Source: Istiophorus platypterus
Taxonomy: Eukaryota; Chordata; Actinopteri; Istiophoriformes; Istiophoridae
NCBI GenBank assembly: GCA_016859345.1
Contig: CM029131.1
Location: forward strand, 4,401,820-4,465,819
Direction of reading: 5' to 3'
DNA length: 64,000 nucleotides
Positions 35,201 through 49,675 of the stretch are shown here, one piece after another. Numbering within the stretch: position 1 is the stretch's first letter; the number at the start of each line of letters is the position of its first letter. The notes beneath the pieces were generated by a model. The model was not told the origin of the DNA. It ran no database searches and saw nothing but the letters and a program-made list of their open reading frames with translations. A program made the translations under genes and the position numbers.

Positions 35201-38200
35201 TATTTGTAATTTCAAGAGAGGTCATCTTTGAGCTTGCTTATTGTGTTACAAACATTTTAAGCTGTTTTCAGTATATTGTTTGTGTTTTTAATGAGTATTT
35301 GATATTTATTATTATTGCTTTATATTCAGGCAGGTTCATCTGGGTAAGAATCCTGTGTCAGAGCAAACCAGGAGGCAGATACTGGAGGAGCGAGAGATTG
35401 CGCTACATGAATACATGGTAAGATTTTTCAGTGTAGAGAAACAGACTGATCCATTGATATTTTTACAGCAACTTCTTTTACAGAACTTTTTAATGTAGAG
35501 CAGGGGCTTTCACAGCCTGACACAAAGCTCACACAACTTTGCCTCCGTAAACTCCTTGTCCGATTACTATTTGTCTTTGTCTCCCTTTGATTAGGAGAAT
35601 AATTTTGCCAGAGGTTTTACTGTTCTCTGATCCCATAATTTTGGGGCTTTGTAAAATGTCTTGCTACAATTTAATTTTTTTTCAAGCTTATATTTGTTTA
35701 CATTTTGGCCTATAGGGACCACTGTTGATAACGAATTACTTATGCTAGAGTCCATATGCATGTCAATGTCATAACTTGATGCAGCCCGTGTATTAGTGGA
35801 TCCACTTGGTGATTTTTAGCCATTTTAAATAAATCACTCTGTGTCTGTGATAGTATTGAAAGTCAGCATGGGTATATGCAGACTCAGCCAAAGTAACATC
35901 AGGTTTGAAATATGAGTCTGTGTGCGCGTCGCCAGAAAAGTTATTTGAATAGTTCACACAGCTCTCACAGACACTTAACAGTACTTCCTCCCCAACTCCT
36001 CTCGACCTAGACTGTTTATAATGCACACACACACACACACACGCACACACAAACACACACACCACACACACACAGATGTGTACTCCATTTACAACCACAT
36101 ATCACAGCATCAGTATTTTATAGGAGCTCTGTTGTTTTTAATGATAGGAAGCGCTACTATGTTCTTCTATAGGTAATCGTAGGAATCTTGACTTTAGGCC
36201 AGACCCTAAATATGCCAATGATAAACCTTCTTCCTCTGTTTGAATCAAAGTGAAATGGTTTACAATTGTGAGATATAACTGTTTTATTACCCAGGCTATG
36301 TTTGCAAATGAGACCATGCGCCAAATGATTTGTAGTGGATCCTTGATTCATGGAAATAAGACATACCCCATCAAGCTTTTTTCTTTTCAACACAACTTGA
36401 GAACTTTGTGTCTTCAGCCGAGGGATTTCAAGCTGTCCCCACTATAGATAATCTTGTTGGTATATGTTTTTTCAGTTTGCCTTGAATCATTTGTCAATGC
36501 CAGAACTCTTAAGGAGTTGGCACAAATAGAAAAAAACATTAATTTTTGCTTTCATGCCACAGACCATTCTCCTTTGGTACTGTAATGTATTTAAGCAGAT
36601 TTCTTTCAGGCTTCTTACCAATTCTGACAGCATGACATGTTTTTGTGAACATCTTGCATGAATTTGTTTATGTGAGCATGTTAGCATACTGATGTTAGCA
36701 TTTAGCTTAAGGAGCAGCTCTTTGACTATAAATACAGCTTTACAGAGAAGCTACCGGGGCTGCAGACTTTTAATTCTGGCACAAGGTTCATCTCTCCTGC
36801 AAATAATATGTAGTATAGTATATAACGTATATGAACTGCTATACAATGTTAATATATCCTGTAGGTAAAAAGGGGAGATATGAGGCAAGATGAAGCATTC
36901 GCCGCTGGACAACCTAAACTTTCCTCTGGACGAGTGCTTTGTGAAGCTGGACAGGTAAATGTCTCCTTTTATGCATTTAATTTGACACAGAACTTTCACA
37001 TATCACTCAGTTTGCTTTGCTGGTAACATGGAAATTACACATGAATACATCACTGGTTGTGTAAGTTGTTTTCAAACTGCTTTTGCATTAGACTTGGGTT
37101 CCCATCATCGGTAGATTAACTTAAGCATCACGCCTGATGGGTTGACTTACCGATAGTGTAGTGAAGTGTTTCTTTAGCTGTAAGTAAGGTCTCAGACAGC
37201 ACGATATCTCCCCACAGAAAAACCTGACTAAAACGTCTTGGTTGCAAAACACAGTATGAAAAATGTTCAATTAATGCTTAACATATCTATATTTTATCAT
37301 GGTAAATGTATATATAATCAAGAACCAAGTCATAGCAAATCTGAGAGATATATTTTCTTTTTTTCTTTTTAGAAGAGGGTTTTCACCAAAAAAATTGCCT
37401 CTCACTGGTTTTAGAATAAATTAATCTTCTGCTTCTGACCCTTCTCTGAAATGTATTTAATGTAATTATGATGCTCTATTTACAATCTATTTGCAATCCT
37501 ACTATGTTTGGTCTTTTGAATCCTGCACCATGACAGCTGAGACCTCACAAAATTTCCCTTTATGGTTCTTCTCATATGCATTCAAATGAGAAAATAAAAG
37601 TCAGCAATAAATGTCTTTCTAACCTCTTCCAGGCTCCAGAGGGAGCACCATCCTTCCAGTTATACTCCAGTTTTCAGTTGGAGCTGAGACAAAGAGCCCT
37701 CAGACTGTTCCAGCAGGCTGCACGCAAGGTACACACATCCAAGCACCATAAAGTCATAGATTAACATGTGCCAAAGCACACATGAGCATTTGCTGAGATC
37801 CACAACACATACACACACTTTCCTCTTCCCGCAGGAGAGGGCTAGTATCCCTATGGCCCTGTTCCTTTAGTTCAGCCATGTGTAAATTCCTCACACTAAA
37901 TGTATAATATTCTGTACAGTACAGTCGATTTTCTTGGGTGCAGTTTATTGAAGTAAAAGCAAAGTAATCTCACTTGGCCTCTTAAAGCCACAAGAAGAAC
38001 ATTCTTCTCTTGTCCTAGCAGACACTGTAAGTATTAGTGCTATTGGTGAACACCGAGTCGACCTAGTCGACAGTAGGCAAGAAAAAATATTAAAGATTTG
38101 TAAATGAAATTTAAGAATTTTTAAACGCTTATAAGGCCTTTAAGACTTTTTTCAAGACCTGCATTTACCCCATTACATGATTAATTAAAGTAATGGTAAA

Positions 38201-41200
38201 ACTGAAAAAAATATTTGATACTATGGATGTGGAAGAGTTGCCCAATCTTGTGGAGTTTGTTAAAACAACAATGTCTAACTTAAATTAAACAATTTGCTTG
38301 TTTGCTCTTTTATATATTCATAATTTTTCCTTGTAATATTGTACCAGCGCATTACTATGCAAGAATTAGTGCTGTCACTGTGGCTATATAGTATCTCCTT
38401 AAGATAAAATAAGAAAAGATAAGATGTGCCTTTATTGATCCCTATGGGGATTCAAACTGACACAGCAAACTGACACAGCAGCATACAAGAGCAGCAGCAC
38501 AATGATAAAATTTTATTAAGGAAAATAAGAGTAAATGTGGAGTTATCATGGAAGAAGAGTCAAAAAGGTCCACAGTTTTGGAAGTAGTGTTAATTAATCC
38601 TTCACTTCTGAGATTAGAAGAGGTGGATGTGAATGACCAGTATCACACTGTTCTGCTCTCTCACAGGTTGTGATCCGATGTCGCATGAAGCGGAGACTGG
38701 CATGTTTGAAGGAGCTTGCAGACAGCATGAGGAACCAGCCCTTGGGACAGCAAGGTTTTGATCATCCTATAATCTCCTCATTCACATAAATATGTAACTT
38801 TTTTCATTTTATTGTTGTCTCATTTTTTTTTTCTTTTTTTTACTTCAGTTGAAGAGACAAAGACATGTGATCAGGAGATCTCACCAGACAAAGTCTTTCC
38901 ATTTTCCTTCCCCGTTTTCTCTTTTGAAGACATCCCACTGGTGAGTGTGATTACTTATATGAAAATGAGTTTTTTTTATTAATTCCCAAATGAACTAAAT
39001 GGGAGCTGACTGGAATCAGTATTTTATTTCTGATTTTGATATGTTGAAAAGGAAAAAACACTTTAAAGTGAGCGCTGGCTATTGTCCTGCACATAAAACA
39101 ATTTGCATTCATTATTTCCTTTGAAAGACGTCTTTGATCTAACTGTGGAATCAAATAGGAAGCTGAGTTTCCCACTCTTTGATTAAATCTTTTATTTCCC
39201 CGATGCCCTGCAGAAAAAAGGCCTCAGTGTTTAACTGAACAAATGACGCCATTTGTCTCCTTGATATTTCTAGGCTCAACGTAATTTGGTCACACTGCCT
39301 GTGGATCCTATTGATGTAACTGTGACAACACATATTCCTTTCTTCAAGCTTCAAGTGGGTATTTACTGCTGCACCTGCTCTTCTGAACATCATACTGATA
39401 AATTGACATAGATCTACCTAGCAGCAGTGGTGGAAAGAAAAGGAATATTGATATCATAGCCCCATTAAATCCATTTTATGCCACTTTATATTTCTGCTCA
39501 ACAACTTTTCAGTTAGAAGTATTGTACTACCATATGATAAGCTAATAAAATACAATACTTAAGCTTAAACCGGTGGTTTCCAACCTTTTTGGCTTGTGTA
39601 CCCTCAGAAAAATCAGCTTCTATTTTGGGCTCTTTGTTACATTACACGTGTCTATGAGTTGCTGGCAGTTGCACCAAAACGATGTATCTTCTATGAACTT
39701 CTCACGTTTTATTCAAATAACTGGTAGTAAAGACATCAAAAGACAGTATTTTACAAATAAAGTGATAATTGGAGAAAAAAAAACACAAATTTGTATAGCA
39801 GAACTTAGTTTTTTTTGTTCTCTTCTTAATGATCCTATGATCCAATTTATCTATCTTGTGACCTAATCTGGCACCGACTGGACTAAACTATTTAACTGCA
39901 TTATCTAAAATAGTTAAAACTAACTCCACCACTCCACGAGCAGCCACAACAGTAAAATGCTGCTTACACATTTTAGCTTCAGTATTGAAAGCATGATAAT
40001 ACTTAATTAGTCACAGGGGCCATTTTCTTTGGAACAAGTACTGTAATTATTTGCTGATTATACTTATGTACATGTCAACCTACAAGTCATTTCTCTTATC
40101 TGTTTTGTTCATATTATTTTTTGATATTGTTTTGCACTTTAGGTTCCTCAGCACTATAAGCTTATGGGCTACCAGCCCGTGTCTACCTGGGAGGCTTTTA
40201 ACTCTTATATCCCCACAACTTTGGCCAGACCACTTCGCACAGGAGCTCTGGCATGTGTACAGTACCTGCACTCAAGCATACAAATTTAGCCAGTATAATA
40301 GAAATATACTCATTGGTTCATTATATATCATCCATACATCATTTATTCTGATCTGTCTACTGATTTGTTCTCTGATTGCCTTTCTCTCATTGTGTTGTTG
40401 TCATATTTCAGGACGAGGTTGCAGACAGATCTCCCCCAACAATGGAGCCCAGGGCAGAGAAGGAGCAGGAGCATGAACATGAAGAGGAAGCTGCGGAAGC
40501 AAAAAAGGCTGTTGGTCTCAGCTTCACTGCCCCTGAAGCTCTAATCAGACCTTTTCCTGCAAACCCACTCAGAATCTTTGTAAGGTTTCTAATTTGCTCT
40601 TATTAATCCAGTCAAACTTGTGTGTTTTTCTTTACATGATACATGATGTGTTTCATTGTGAGAGTATATTTTAACTACTATTGTTTCTATATTTATTTCA
40701 TGATATCATGGTTTAGAATCCAGCTCCGGGCCTGCAGACTTACAAACCAACGACTAAATACCTGGAGACTGATCTGGAGTTCCACCTCTGCCCTCCGCCC
40801 ATGTAGGAAAAGTTTTCTTCAGTTACAAATATTATTTATTACTATTGAGCATCGAAACAGTTGTGCAAAAGAGTTCTTTTTGTATGAAGGTACACTGTCC
40901 CTGAGAGCAACAGGTCTGGCATAGGGCCACAAACTCTGCAGACTCATAAGAAGTTTCTGGACAGCAAGGTAATTTTAGAGACTTTGTGGTTTGGGAATTT
41001 CTTTGGGATGCTTTTACTCTTGTACTTAAAGCGCTTGAACCCAGTTTTACCCTTTTTTCATTTAGGAAGTGATAAAAGGAGTAATGACATGGAAGAATTT
41101 TCATTTGATCACATTGAACACTCTCTCCAACCAACCTGCTCTCGCCTTTGATGGTGCCCTGCCCAGGTAGGTGAGAAATGAAATGGGTTTGTGCTTTGCT

Positions 41201-44200
41201 TGGGCCAGTAAAGTAATAGCTGGGCTCTAACACAGCTACATTATAATTTGAGCTGTGTGATAAATAACTCCTTACCTATCTGCCTTTTTATTTGTAGAAT
41301 AGATTTTAGTACCACCTTTGACGTTAGCTGCTGGCATGTGCGGCTTTTATTACCATTACGTCATTGTGCACAGTATTAAGTTATGCCTCCTTTTTTCTGA
41401 ACAACGCCCAAAGAATCACTTAATACTGACAGCAGCCACCCAGATGTTAAAAGTGAGGGTATATTCAGCTAGAGGTTCCAATGTTAAACCACCCACATGA
41501 GCACTTAGTTGCCGAGAAGCTCCAGCTGGAGCATTGTGGGATCAAAAAGTCCTAGCGCATGTTTACACTACCTGCTTACAAACTAGAAGTTGGCTGTTGT
41601 TCACCTCTGCTGTCCATATCTTTCCAGCCCACTGGAAAAAAAATGACAGGATTGGAATATACTTCTTACTGACTATGAAAATCAACAGCTGAAAATTCTT
41701 TCTGGATATTTTCTTCAGCTTTATAATGTGTAGCAGTCAACTCTTTCCCCAAACATATTCCATCATTCAATTATTGACCTTGACAAGACATTTGAATAAG
41801 TCAACTAAGACCTTGGGAAATCGTCCTATGCATTTTTCATCATTTTGGAACATTTCATTGACCAAAAATTAATCCAGTTAATGACTATAATAAATATAAT
41901 ATAATTATAGATTAATTGATTAAATCAATGTCTCTTTCAGCCCCTTGTTACTTTAGACAGGTTTGCAAGACACAGACCCATGTCCAGACAGACAACTTAT
42001 TTCTGTCTATCTCTTTCTCTTTACTTCCTTCTCAAGTAATAACAGGATTAGAAATGTATCCTCTCTACGCTCCCGGGACACATCATGAGTATTTAATAGT
42101 GTGGGATTCCACTCATCATCTCTCATTCAGTTTTACAGAAACTTGACTACTCGCACTCCTTCAAAATAAATGTGTAAGAGCCCTGTCCACAAAAATTCCA
42201 GCACCTCCCAGGTTGCAGGATGTCAAAGTGTCTACTTGAAGCATCCGAAGAACTCATTTTACATTCATAGAGTTGGAGTACATTATTTTGCAATTATAGA
42301 AGTTAGCATTTTGGATTTCAGGTATTGGTTCAGATTCCATTTAATTTATATTAAAATAAGTCTCACTAGGGTTTTTAAAAGATATAAAGATGTTACACAG
42401 AAGGTGTCCCTCTTGTCCCTCTCAGTTCTACTGTTGCAAATTAGCCTGTAGAGTTGTATGTTCCTAAAATTAGTCTTGAGTTTTAAGCATGTTAGTTGGT
42501 TAGTTTTCTTCCTCAGGTTTTATGACCTTGGATTTCATTGGCCTGACAAAAAAATGCAATTTTTCTTTTGATTGGAAGTCAGATGACCCGATTTCATTGA
42601 TTTTGAATTTAAGTGATGAATTGATTGTAATGCATTGATCTACCATAGTTCCAGTTTTTTTTACTTGATCTTAAGACCTAGTTTAAAGCTAAATACAACA
42701 CATCACTTGGATGGAAATGTAGAAAACTGCTTTATAAAATCATTCTTTTCTGTAGTACTATCGTACACTTCTCCGTGTGTAGGTCATATGGAAGCTAAGA
42801 GCCCTGCACACTGTCTCCACTTAAACTGTGAAATAATGATTTATTCAGCCTTTAGCCTAAATGGGCAGTGAATAAATTATGATATTTTGATGTAGCGTAT
42901 TAGTGAACACCACACAGGGCCGTCCTGTTCCATTTGTGGTGCACTGTATGCTTCTCCATGCACCCTGTCGCAATGAATACAACTCAAGTGTGCACAAACA
43001 CTTTCTGTTTCTGACCCTTTCTATAAAATGGTCTCATCTATGTTGGAATAGCATGATGGAAAGACGATTTAAGTAACAAAGTGAAAGTTGCAAAGCTAAT
43101 GAAGTGATGTGCCAAGAGAGATCTGAAACTATTTTAAGACTTAGTTTGACAAGATGCCCAAGTAATTTGGGCAGCCACTTTTCACATGATGTACTCGTGA
43201 ATGTGTGGGTTTGACTACTATTTTATGCCACAGCTCTCTTTCCTCTCCTCTCTGTTTACTTCCCATCTGTCTTCACCTTCTCTATCTTACATAATCGGAT
43301 GCCTGGCAAGACAAAATATTCTCTTTATGCCTGTCAGCTCTGCTCTGCAGGATAAGTGGAGATATATTCTTGTGTTTGCATGCAAGAGACGACTTTCCCC
43401 CAGTCTTCCAGTTCAGTCTCATTAATTTTCTATCTCTGCCTCACTGGTTACATTCACAGTGTCTCTGGTTATCTTACAAACACAAACAATGTGATTTATG
43501 TCAGCTGACCACAATAGCAGATGGGAACGAACCTGACAGCAATTTGACAGCAGGAGAAAGAGAGGTGTGTTTGCCTTCTCCAGTGTGTGTGAAGGATTAA
43601 AAGGACTATGTTGTATATCAACTACCAACAAACTTTAAAACAGCAACTCTGTAGGTCAGAGTCTACTTAGTTTACAGACATATTATTGTGAACCACGCAA
43701 ACTCATATAACTGCAACTGAAGCCTGATATAAATGCGATAGTGATAAAATCAAACTTAGCCAGTTTAGTTGTAACGTAATATTTACCGAGTAGATGTTTA
43801 TACTTCAATAAATTCAAACAGGATATACCATACAGGCTAGTTGTAGGGATTAGTTTTTACTGAGAGCAGCTATAATCTTTGTTTTTTTGAATGACTATAT
43901 CTGATGACTATGTATGTGAAAACATTGTTATATTGTGAAAAGAGTTTGCGCATTGTGACAAACTCACTGAGAGTTATCACTTGAATCTGCAGTTGTCCTC
44001 TTCTTTACAGAGCTTTTTAGCATGTTTTAGCTCATTGTTTAGCTGTGCAGCCTGCGATGTTATTGTTTTTGTTTACTCTTACAGCTCTCTGGCTAGAGAA
44101 CAAGATGAAGCATTTAGTGTCTGAAGAGCCAAATATTTCTCTCAGGAGTTGGTAAAGACCAAACACTGTGCTAAGATAGAGTGAATCTTGGCCTTACATT

Positions 44201-47025
44201 CATCAAGTGGTGGGAAACACGACTTAAAATGAAGAGAAATGTTGCTCTGTAACTGCTGAATGTATAAATAATTTACTGTTTTTAAACATGTTTGCAACTT
44301 AAATGGTGATAATATGTCAAAGTTGCATTTACAACATATATCTGATGACCCAAAGTGTCCAAAAATCCCAAAAATTCAATTACAGCCGGTAACTGCCAAG
44401 TGTAACGTATTAAAAATTTGACCTAGCTAAAATAATATAGTATATCTCAAGTTACAACTTGCTATGCTATTTACATTACACTAAATGATTAGTTAAATAC
44501 TGTTGGGTATGTTAGCATAATGGCATATTTCCCACTTGTACTAAACTGCACGAATTCTACCAAGTCTGAAACACCCATATTTTCCATGTATGCATCCATA
44601 CTGTATATAACAAGCTCACATCTACATTTATAAAGGATGAGCTGTTATGTTTAATATATCATTCGGCCTGCAAATTGTCCTTGTACTACTAAATCACTAG
44701 TTTGAAACTAGTTATTAGTAAGCAAGAACATAGGAAGGACTTTAGCACACAGAGTTAGTAATTATTTTACAAATAACTGATGCAACCCAGTTCATGTCAT
44801 GACACCTTAATGCAAATTGTGACTGAATGTCTATGTGACCATGTATTCCCATTGCCCTGCCATTATAAAGTTCTGTTTAGAATGATATCACTGGTTAGAC
44901 CAGGCTTGTGTCCCAAAGCAAACTTGTTGCTTGTCAGCACTTTAAATCTTTTTTGCCCGTAAGTGGTTTCAGCTTTCCCTCAGGAATACTTTTATCATTC
45001 CTGTTCAAACCGAGATTTCAAACAACCCTCAGCAATCCTTTTATCAAAGTAAGACGGAGTAGATTATCATCATCATTATCTTGACTTGGTAATGTGTGGT
45101 CTGGCACTTCAGGGGAAAAAACAATGTGTGTGTCTGCTATAGGTCTGTCGACTACAGCACAGATATTCTTCCACTCACAGCACCTCCTCCTCTCACCACC
45201 CCCCCTGATGATTTGACAACGTTAATGGACAAACCGTAAGCACGTACTGCACTGTTGACACTATTGATCTTCAGGTTGGAAGCTTTTTTTGTCAGACTTC
45301 AGATAAGATCACTGCTGTGATACTCAGGTAATATATATAGAGTATTTTTTTTTATCGATGTACAGGTGTGAAGGCTCAGGAGTCCAACTGACACCAGAAA
45401 TGATCAGAGCAGAGTTCTTGTCTGGTGAAGATCTGGTTTCCAATATCAACTTCAGCACAGGAATGACAGCCAGGTAGGTTTAGTGGCGTGATGTTTACAT
45501 TGATAACACAAAGATTATTCATGCATTGACAATGAAGAAGAGATTTGAGAGATAACATTTACTTTTTAGGTACAATGGGTGCTTATTTAGATGAAGGAAG
45601 TACTTCCCAGGCAATAAGTAGAATGAAGTAGAATGAATGTTCCAGTATGTCCACCTACACACATACAGACACACAAACACACAATAAACGTGGTACTTTT
45701 AGTTTTAAGAGGGAAGTCCTCAGGATAAACCAGACATAAGGTTCATGAAACCATAAAAGCTTCCTTAGGGGCTGGATGATGCTACTTTTTAATTGAACAA
45801 TATCAAACATAATAGATTAGGATTTGTGATTTATGACTATAGCTTCTTTTCATTATCTGTGAACATCTTTGAACAAATTGTGTTTTTTTTTTTTTTATGG
45901 TGGAAGTTCCAGCCCAGCATAGTTCCAAAAAAGACTCAAAGTGCATTTTTATCATAGAATTTAATCACGTACCTAATACTATTTTCATACTAATATATGT
46001 GGTATTATATTGTATATTGCGTTGTATTTTGCAGGTTTGAATCGTTGGCATCTTGTTGTTGATGATAGTATAATTAGTACTGAAGCGGTTATTCTGTATG
46101 TGATTGAAACTGTCTCTGCAAATGGGTCGATTATTTGATAAAACTGAATAATAATGATACTGAATAATCATACTAAAATTTAAAATAATTTTCATTACAT
46201 TTAGGAAATTATTTCATTAAAAATGTTTTTTTGTATTTTTAACCTTTATTGGAACATAAGTATTTTAACAATGTGGTAGAGATTAATTTGAAACTACAAT
46301 TGAATAAATTATGTGATTTTTAAAATATTTTAAAGCCAAATTTTAACATGATTTTATCATATTTTTCTAGGTATTGATTTATTTTTCATAATTTTTGAAA
46401 TGTTTTTAAACCATTTTAATTATGCTTTTTTTTTCATTTTTGAAAAATTATTAAAAAATTTGATAGAGATTTCTTTATGGATTTTTCCAAATATGATTGC
46501 TGTGTTTGAAAGTATTTTATTATATTTTTCTGAGAATATATAACATTGTCAAGGTTTATTGTGTTTTTAACCTTTTAGAGACACTTGAAGAAAAGATTAC
46601 TGTAATGGTAAAGTTAAAATGAAATAATGATTTTCTTTTTTTATATGCTTTTTTAAATCATATTTATGTAGGAATTTATTAAACTTTCAGGTTTTGCCAA
46701 CCCAAGTGTTGCCAGCCTGTTTGTAGAGATATACTATTATATTTTTACAAATAACTATATGATGGGGTATAGATCACTTTCATCTGAAACTTGCAGTTAA
46801 TAGATGGAGGCCCTGGTCTACCAATATTTCTATTCATTACTGAATCTGTCCAGAGCCTCCATTTGTAATGTTATATTGCTCTGGCACAGGCACCAGAGGG
46901 AGCTTCAGATGGAGGCAACCCAGAGATCTGAGTTCAACCAGATGGGAAAAAGAGTGATGACCAGGCTGAAACAACTAGGAGCCACCAAAAGAACTTCTCA
47001 TCCACCAGAAGAGGGCTGTGAATAG
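26959..47025 (+). CDS. cfap221: Cilia- and flagella-associated protein 221 (Pcdp1, central-apparatus C1d protein)
   Basis: 24 coding exons: 26959-27088, 27355-27455, 29254-29340, 29436-29531, 29852-29952, 30144-30247, 31632-31791, 33485-33614, 33874-33988, 34209-34320, 35330-35417, 36865-36954, 37633-37728, 38667-38754, 38849-38940, 39274-39354, 40143-40256, 40412-40579, 40717-40802, 40890-40968, 41066-41166, 45143-45235, 45366-45473, 46890-47025. They sum to 851 codons plus stop (human 840 aa), with every phase matching. Landmarks: IPNHLLESKIYAKL, ASH/MSP-like beta segments (CPDEWRYFYECIRVHCK, IPVHAYPVIEDL, CSCPIDFEF, GVIPANGEVKV), KQIKEALFIKKVQENI, basic FQQAARKVVIRCRMKRRL (possible calmodulin site), VPQHYKLMGYQPVS and LTPEMIRAEF. 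FAP221 with FAP46, FAP54, FAP74 and calmodulin forms the C1d projection that tunes ciliary beating. No break was found, so the gene looks functional. Exon 4 could instead start at 29412 (8 extra codons, in frame). Confidence 0.96.
32166..32236 (+). repeat. (TG)n microsatellite in cfap221 intron 7
   Basis: Interrupted TG run with TTTG and TATG variants. Non-coding. Confidence 0.93.
36021..36077 (+). repeat. (CA)n microsatellite in cfap221 intron 11
   Basis: CA run with a few interruptions (cacgcac, acaaacac, accacac). It produces a spurious Cys/Val-rich open frame on the minus strand. Confidence 0.93.
38401..38520 (+). repeat. Short dispersed fish repeat in cfap221 intron 13
   Basis: The text 'aagataagatgtgcctttattgatccctatggggattcaaactgacacagca' matches a family common in teleosts ('ctttattagtccccacagtggggaaat...'). 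Assigned from pattern memory; boundaries approximate. Confidence 0.55.
39425..39550 (+). repeat. Fragment of the 'aagtac/tttact' fish repeat family in cfap221 intron 16
   Basis: 'agtggtggaaagaaaaggaatat' at the left edge and 'tttatgccactttatatttctgctcaacaac' inside match the family seen at 5960-6280 and 18880-19580. Old and truncated. Confidence 0.5.
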
Positions 47026-47210
47026 GCAAAACATCCCCACACACTTCTTAGAAACACAAAAAAACCCGTAAAAGGCTACATGCACACACATATTGAACTG
47101 GATACACACAATAAGACCGGTAAATACATTGTGAGGACTAGACATAAGCATTATACCCATCCTACTCACCTGTACGAGACTCTGCATTGTCTGCCCTGCC
47201 ACTTCTGTAA

Positions 47211-47216
47211 AATAAA
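47211..47216 (+). terminator. Polyadenylation signal of cfap221
   Basis: A canonical AATAAA lies 185 bp after the cfap221 stop codon. No second signal is as close to the stop. Confidence 0.6.
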
Positions 47217-49229
47217 ACCTGGTTACCTTCTCACCCACCTATAAGCCTTCCTCCCGCCCACTCAAATTACCAGTAAGATCCCCTCCTGTGCTCTTACAAA
47301 GCCTGGAATTTTGTTATCCCTCCACCCACACAAGTCCATGCAACAGCATATTCTAACCAGCTACATCACCTCACTGAAAACTGCATTCAATTAAAAATGA
47401 TTATCCTGCATTTTTACAATGTAATTTACGCAGTCGTAGGAGCAAAGTATAGTTACGGTCATTGCCATTAAACCTTATTATGTTGTAAACGACTGTGTCA
47501 CACTTGACCTTCGGTGACAGTTAAATATCACTGCAACTTTTTCGATTTAAATGCATTAGTCCTGAGAAGTAATTCCCATTGTTAGTGTTGATATGTCAGG
47601 GACTATTAAATGAGGTTTTCATTGCTAGATTTGCTAATTGGTGCAAAACAAAAAAAGTAAGATTAATCTTGATATTGATTACTATCCAACTTCTACTTCC
47701 ACTTTGTAGAGAAGGAACATTGATTAAACATTTCAAAGTTCGTATTTATGTGGCTGCAAGAAGGAAGCTGCTTAGGTCAGAATTTAATTTTCAGAAGAGC
47801 TGACAGGCTGTGAACTGACTGGGATGGAGTCCAGCACAGCACATGTGTCTGCTCTCACCCCTAGAGGGAGCTCCAACTCTATGAGTTGTACAATTAGAGC
47901 AGTTTTCTCTATTTATTTCAATGAGCATGTGTGTACTCGCTTAATGGCTGTGTACTTTAGAAAAACACTGGATTTACAGAGCCTTTGAACACTCTTCTAC
48001 AGTCACAAACATACATAAAGTCTTTTTTTCACATTTTTTAATCATGGGGTTGGACCCACAGGAAGCCTATAGCCACACGACTTCACTGTCGGAATTCACT
48101 GAGGTGACAGTAGAGGATGGCGCACTTGTTATCACTGTAGCTTAAATTCCATTGAGAAATTTACTGAATAATTAACGATCATGTAGATTTATTTTTTTCT
48201 CCTTTGTACATGTTGAGACGTGATTTATATGCTTCACAGGAAGCAATACTATATACATTTTTAATTAAAGCCACAGAAACATTAACATGTAACACAGTAA
48301 CAGAAACATGTGAGAAGGAGATAGTGTATTTCTGATGCGTGAGAGACAGGAAGAGAAGACATGAGGAGATACAGTACAGCAGAATAATACTATTACAGTT
48401 GATTTGTATATTTTATTCACCAAGGAGTCTGGGTGTTCTACCATTGCAGTAAAATTATAGTATCCTCCATGATTTCTTGGACTTAACAGTGAAGCTTTAC
48501 TATTCTTTTCTCCATCTTGATTGAAAAATGTGATAATACAAAACTGACACTGGGAACAGTTTTTCTTCATCCAGCTCAAATTGTATGGCTCCTCAAGGTA
48601 AGAAAATGGCCTCGTGCAGTCGACATGTTTGCAACAATGAGCTGACCATCCCTCAAAAAGAGGACAGGATCAAAGCAAGAGGTCATTTTTGATACAGAAT
48701 CTGTCGCTGATATTACATCAGCTACTGTTTACAACTCTTCAGACAAACCAGCAGTAACCAGCAGCAACAGACGTGGGTGCAACTTTTAACAGCATCCTGT
48801 TTTTTCTGTCCAGCTCCCTCACTCGAACAAACTCTATCCCTGGCCCACAGTTACTGTGCTTTCCTTGCTTTTCACTTCACACATTTTGCTGAATTTCTGC
48901 CTAGCACATCATGCGTAAGAAATTGTGTCATGGTTTTAGTAGGTTTTGCCTCGAAGTAATGGGTCCTCAAAGATACAACATTCTCCCTGAAATTCTTTAG
49001 ACTGGCAATCCTGCAACTTCTCTTAAAAGCTGAAATAAATTTAGTTCGAACTTTGAACAAAGTCTTTGGCACAGTGTGTGTTTTTGGAATGGCTTCAAGT
49101 AGAGCTTTGAATGGCTTGAAGACCTTAGGCATGCAAGATATATTTCACGTTAAATATAAAGCGCTGACCCTCAAGGCTGTTTAAGAGTGAGTAAAGTTTA
49201 AGTACATAGTAAAATTAACTTCTTAATTC

Positions 49230-49675
49230 ATGTCTTCAACCAAAGACAGAGCAGAAGGTAGAAGAGTTAAATATGTGAAGAATGGTCTGGTCACTGTTTA
49301 TGACAGAGTGGAAGCCAGAGATAACAAACCTCAGCTGTTTATCCGCCATAAACAACTTTGCACCGAATAACAGCCCTGACATCTTCACCGACAACTTTTG
49401 AACTCAGCTGAGAGTCGTGCAAAAGTCTGCTCCACATCATGTCCTTGGTGATAGGAGGGCGTAACGGCTGTGGCAGTGGCCAGGTCTCCTGAACCATATG
49501 CAGAGCGAATGTAAGGCATCTAAATTAAGCAATGGCACAGTTCTACCGCTGTCAAAAGTTAGTGAGTTCAAGGGGAAGGAACAACCGTACCGCTACAACA
49601 CAGACGTGTCTGTGACCTTCTCAGGCCAGTTTATAACGGCAGATCAGAAAAGCAGCAGCAGCAGTTGAGCAGACT
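49230..49675 (+). pseudogene. Decayed protein-coding-like segment, family not recognised
   Basis: An ATG at 49230 opens 46 codons (MSSTKDRAEGRRVKYVKNGL... ending FIRHKQLCTE). After a one-base frame change the reading continues through SPDIFTDNF, a stop, QLRVVQKSAPHHVLGDRRA, another stop, then SNGTVLPLSKVSEFKGKEQP, YRYNTDVSVTFSGQFITADQ and a Ser run. The composition is protein-like and the GC content is higher than in the surroundings. No introns are visible, so a processed pseudogene or a relic of a mobile element are both possible. I do not recognise the family. Confidence 0.3.

Noticed and set aside
48872..49132. 86-codon minus-strand frame beginning MPKVFKPFKALLEA
   Set aside because: No splice sites, no recognised family, in AT-rich gene-poor sequence; length is within chance expectation.
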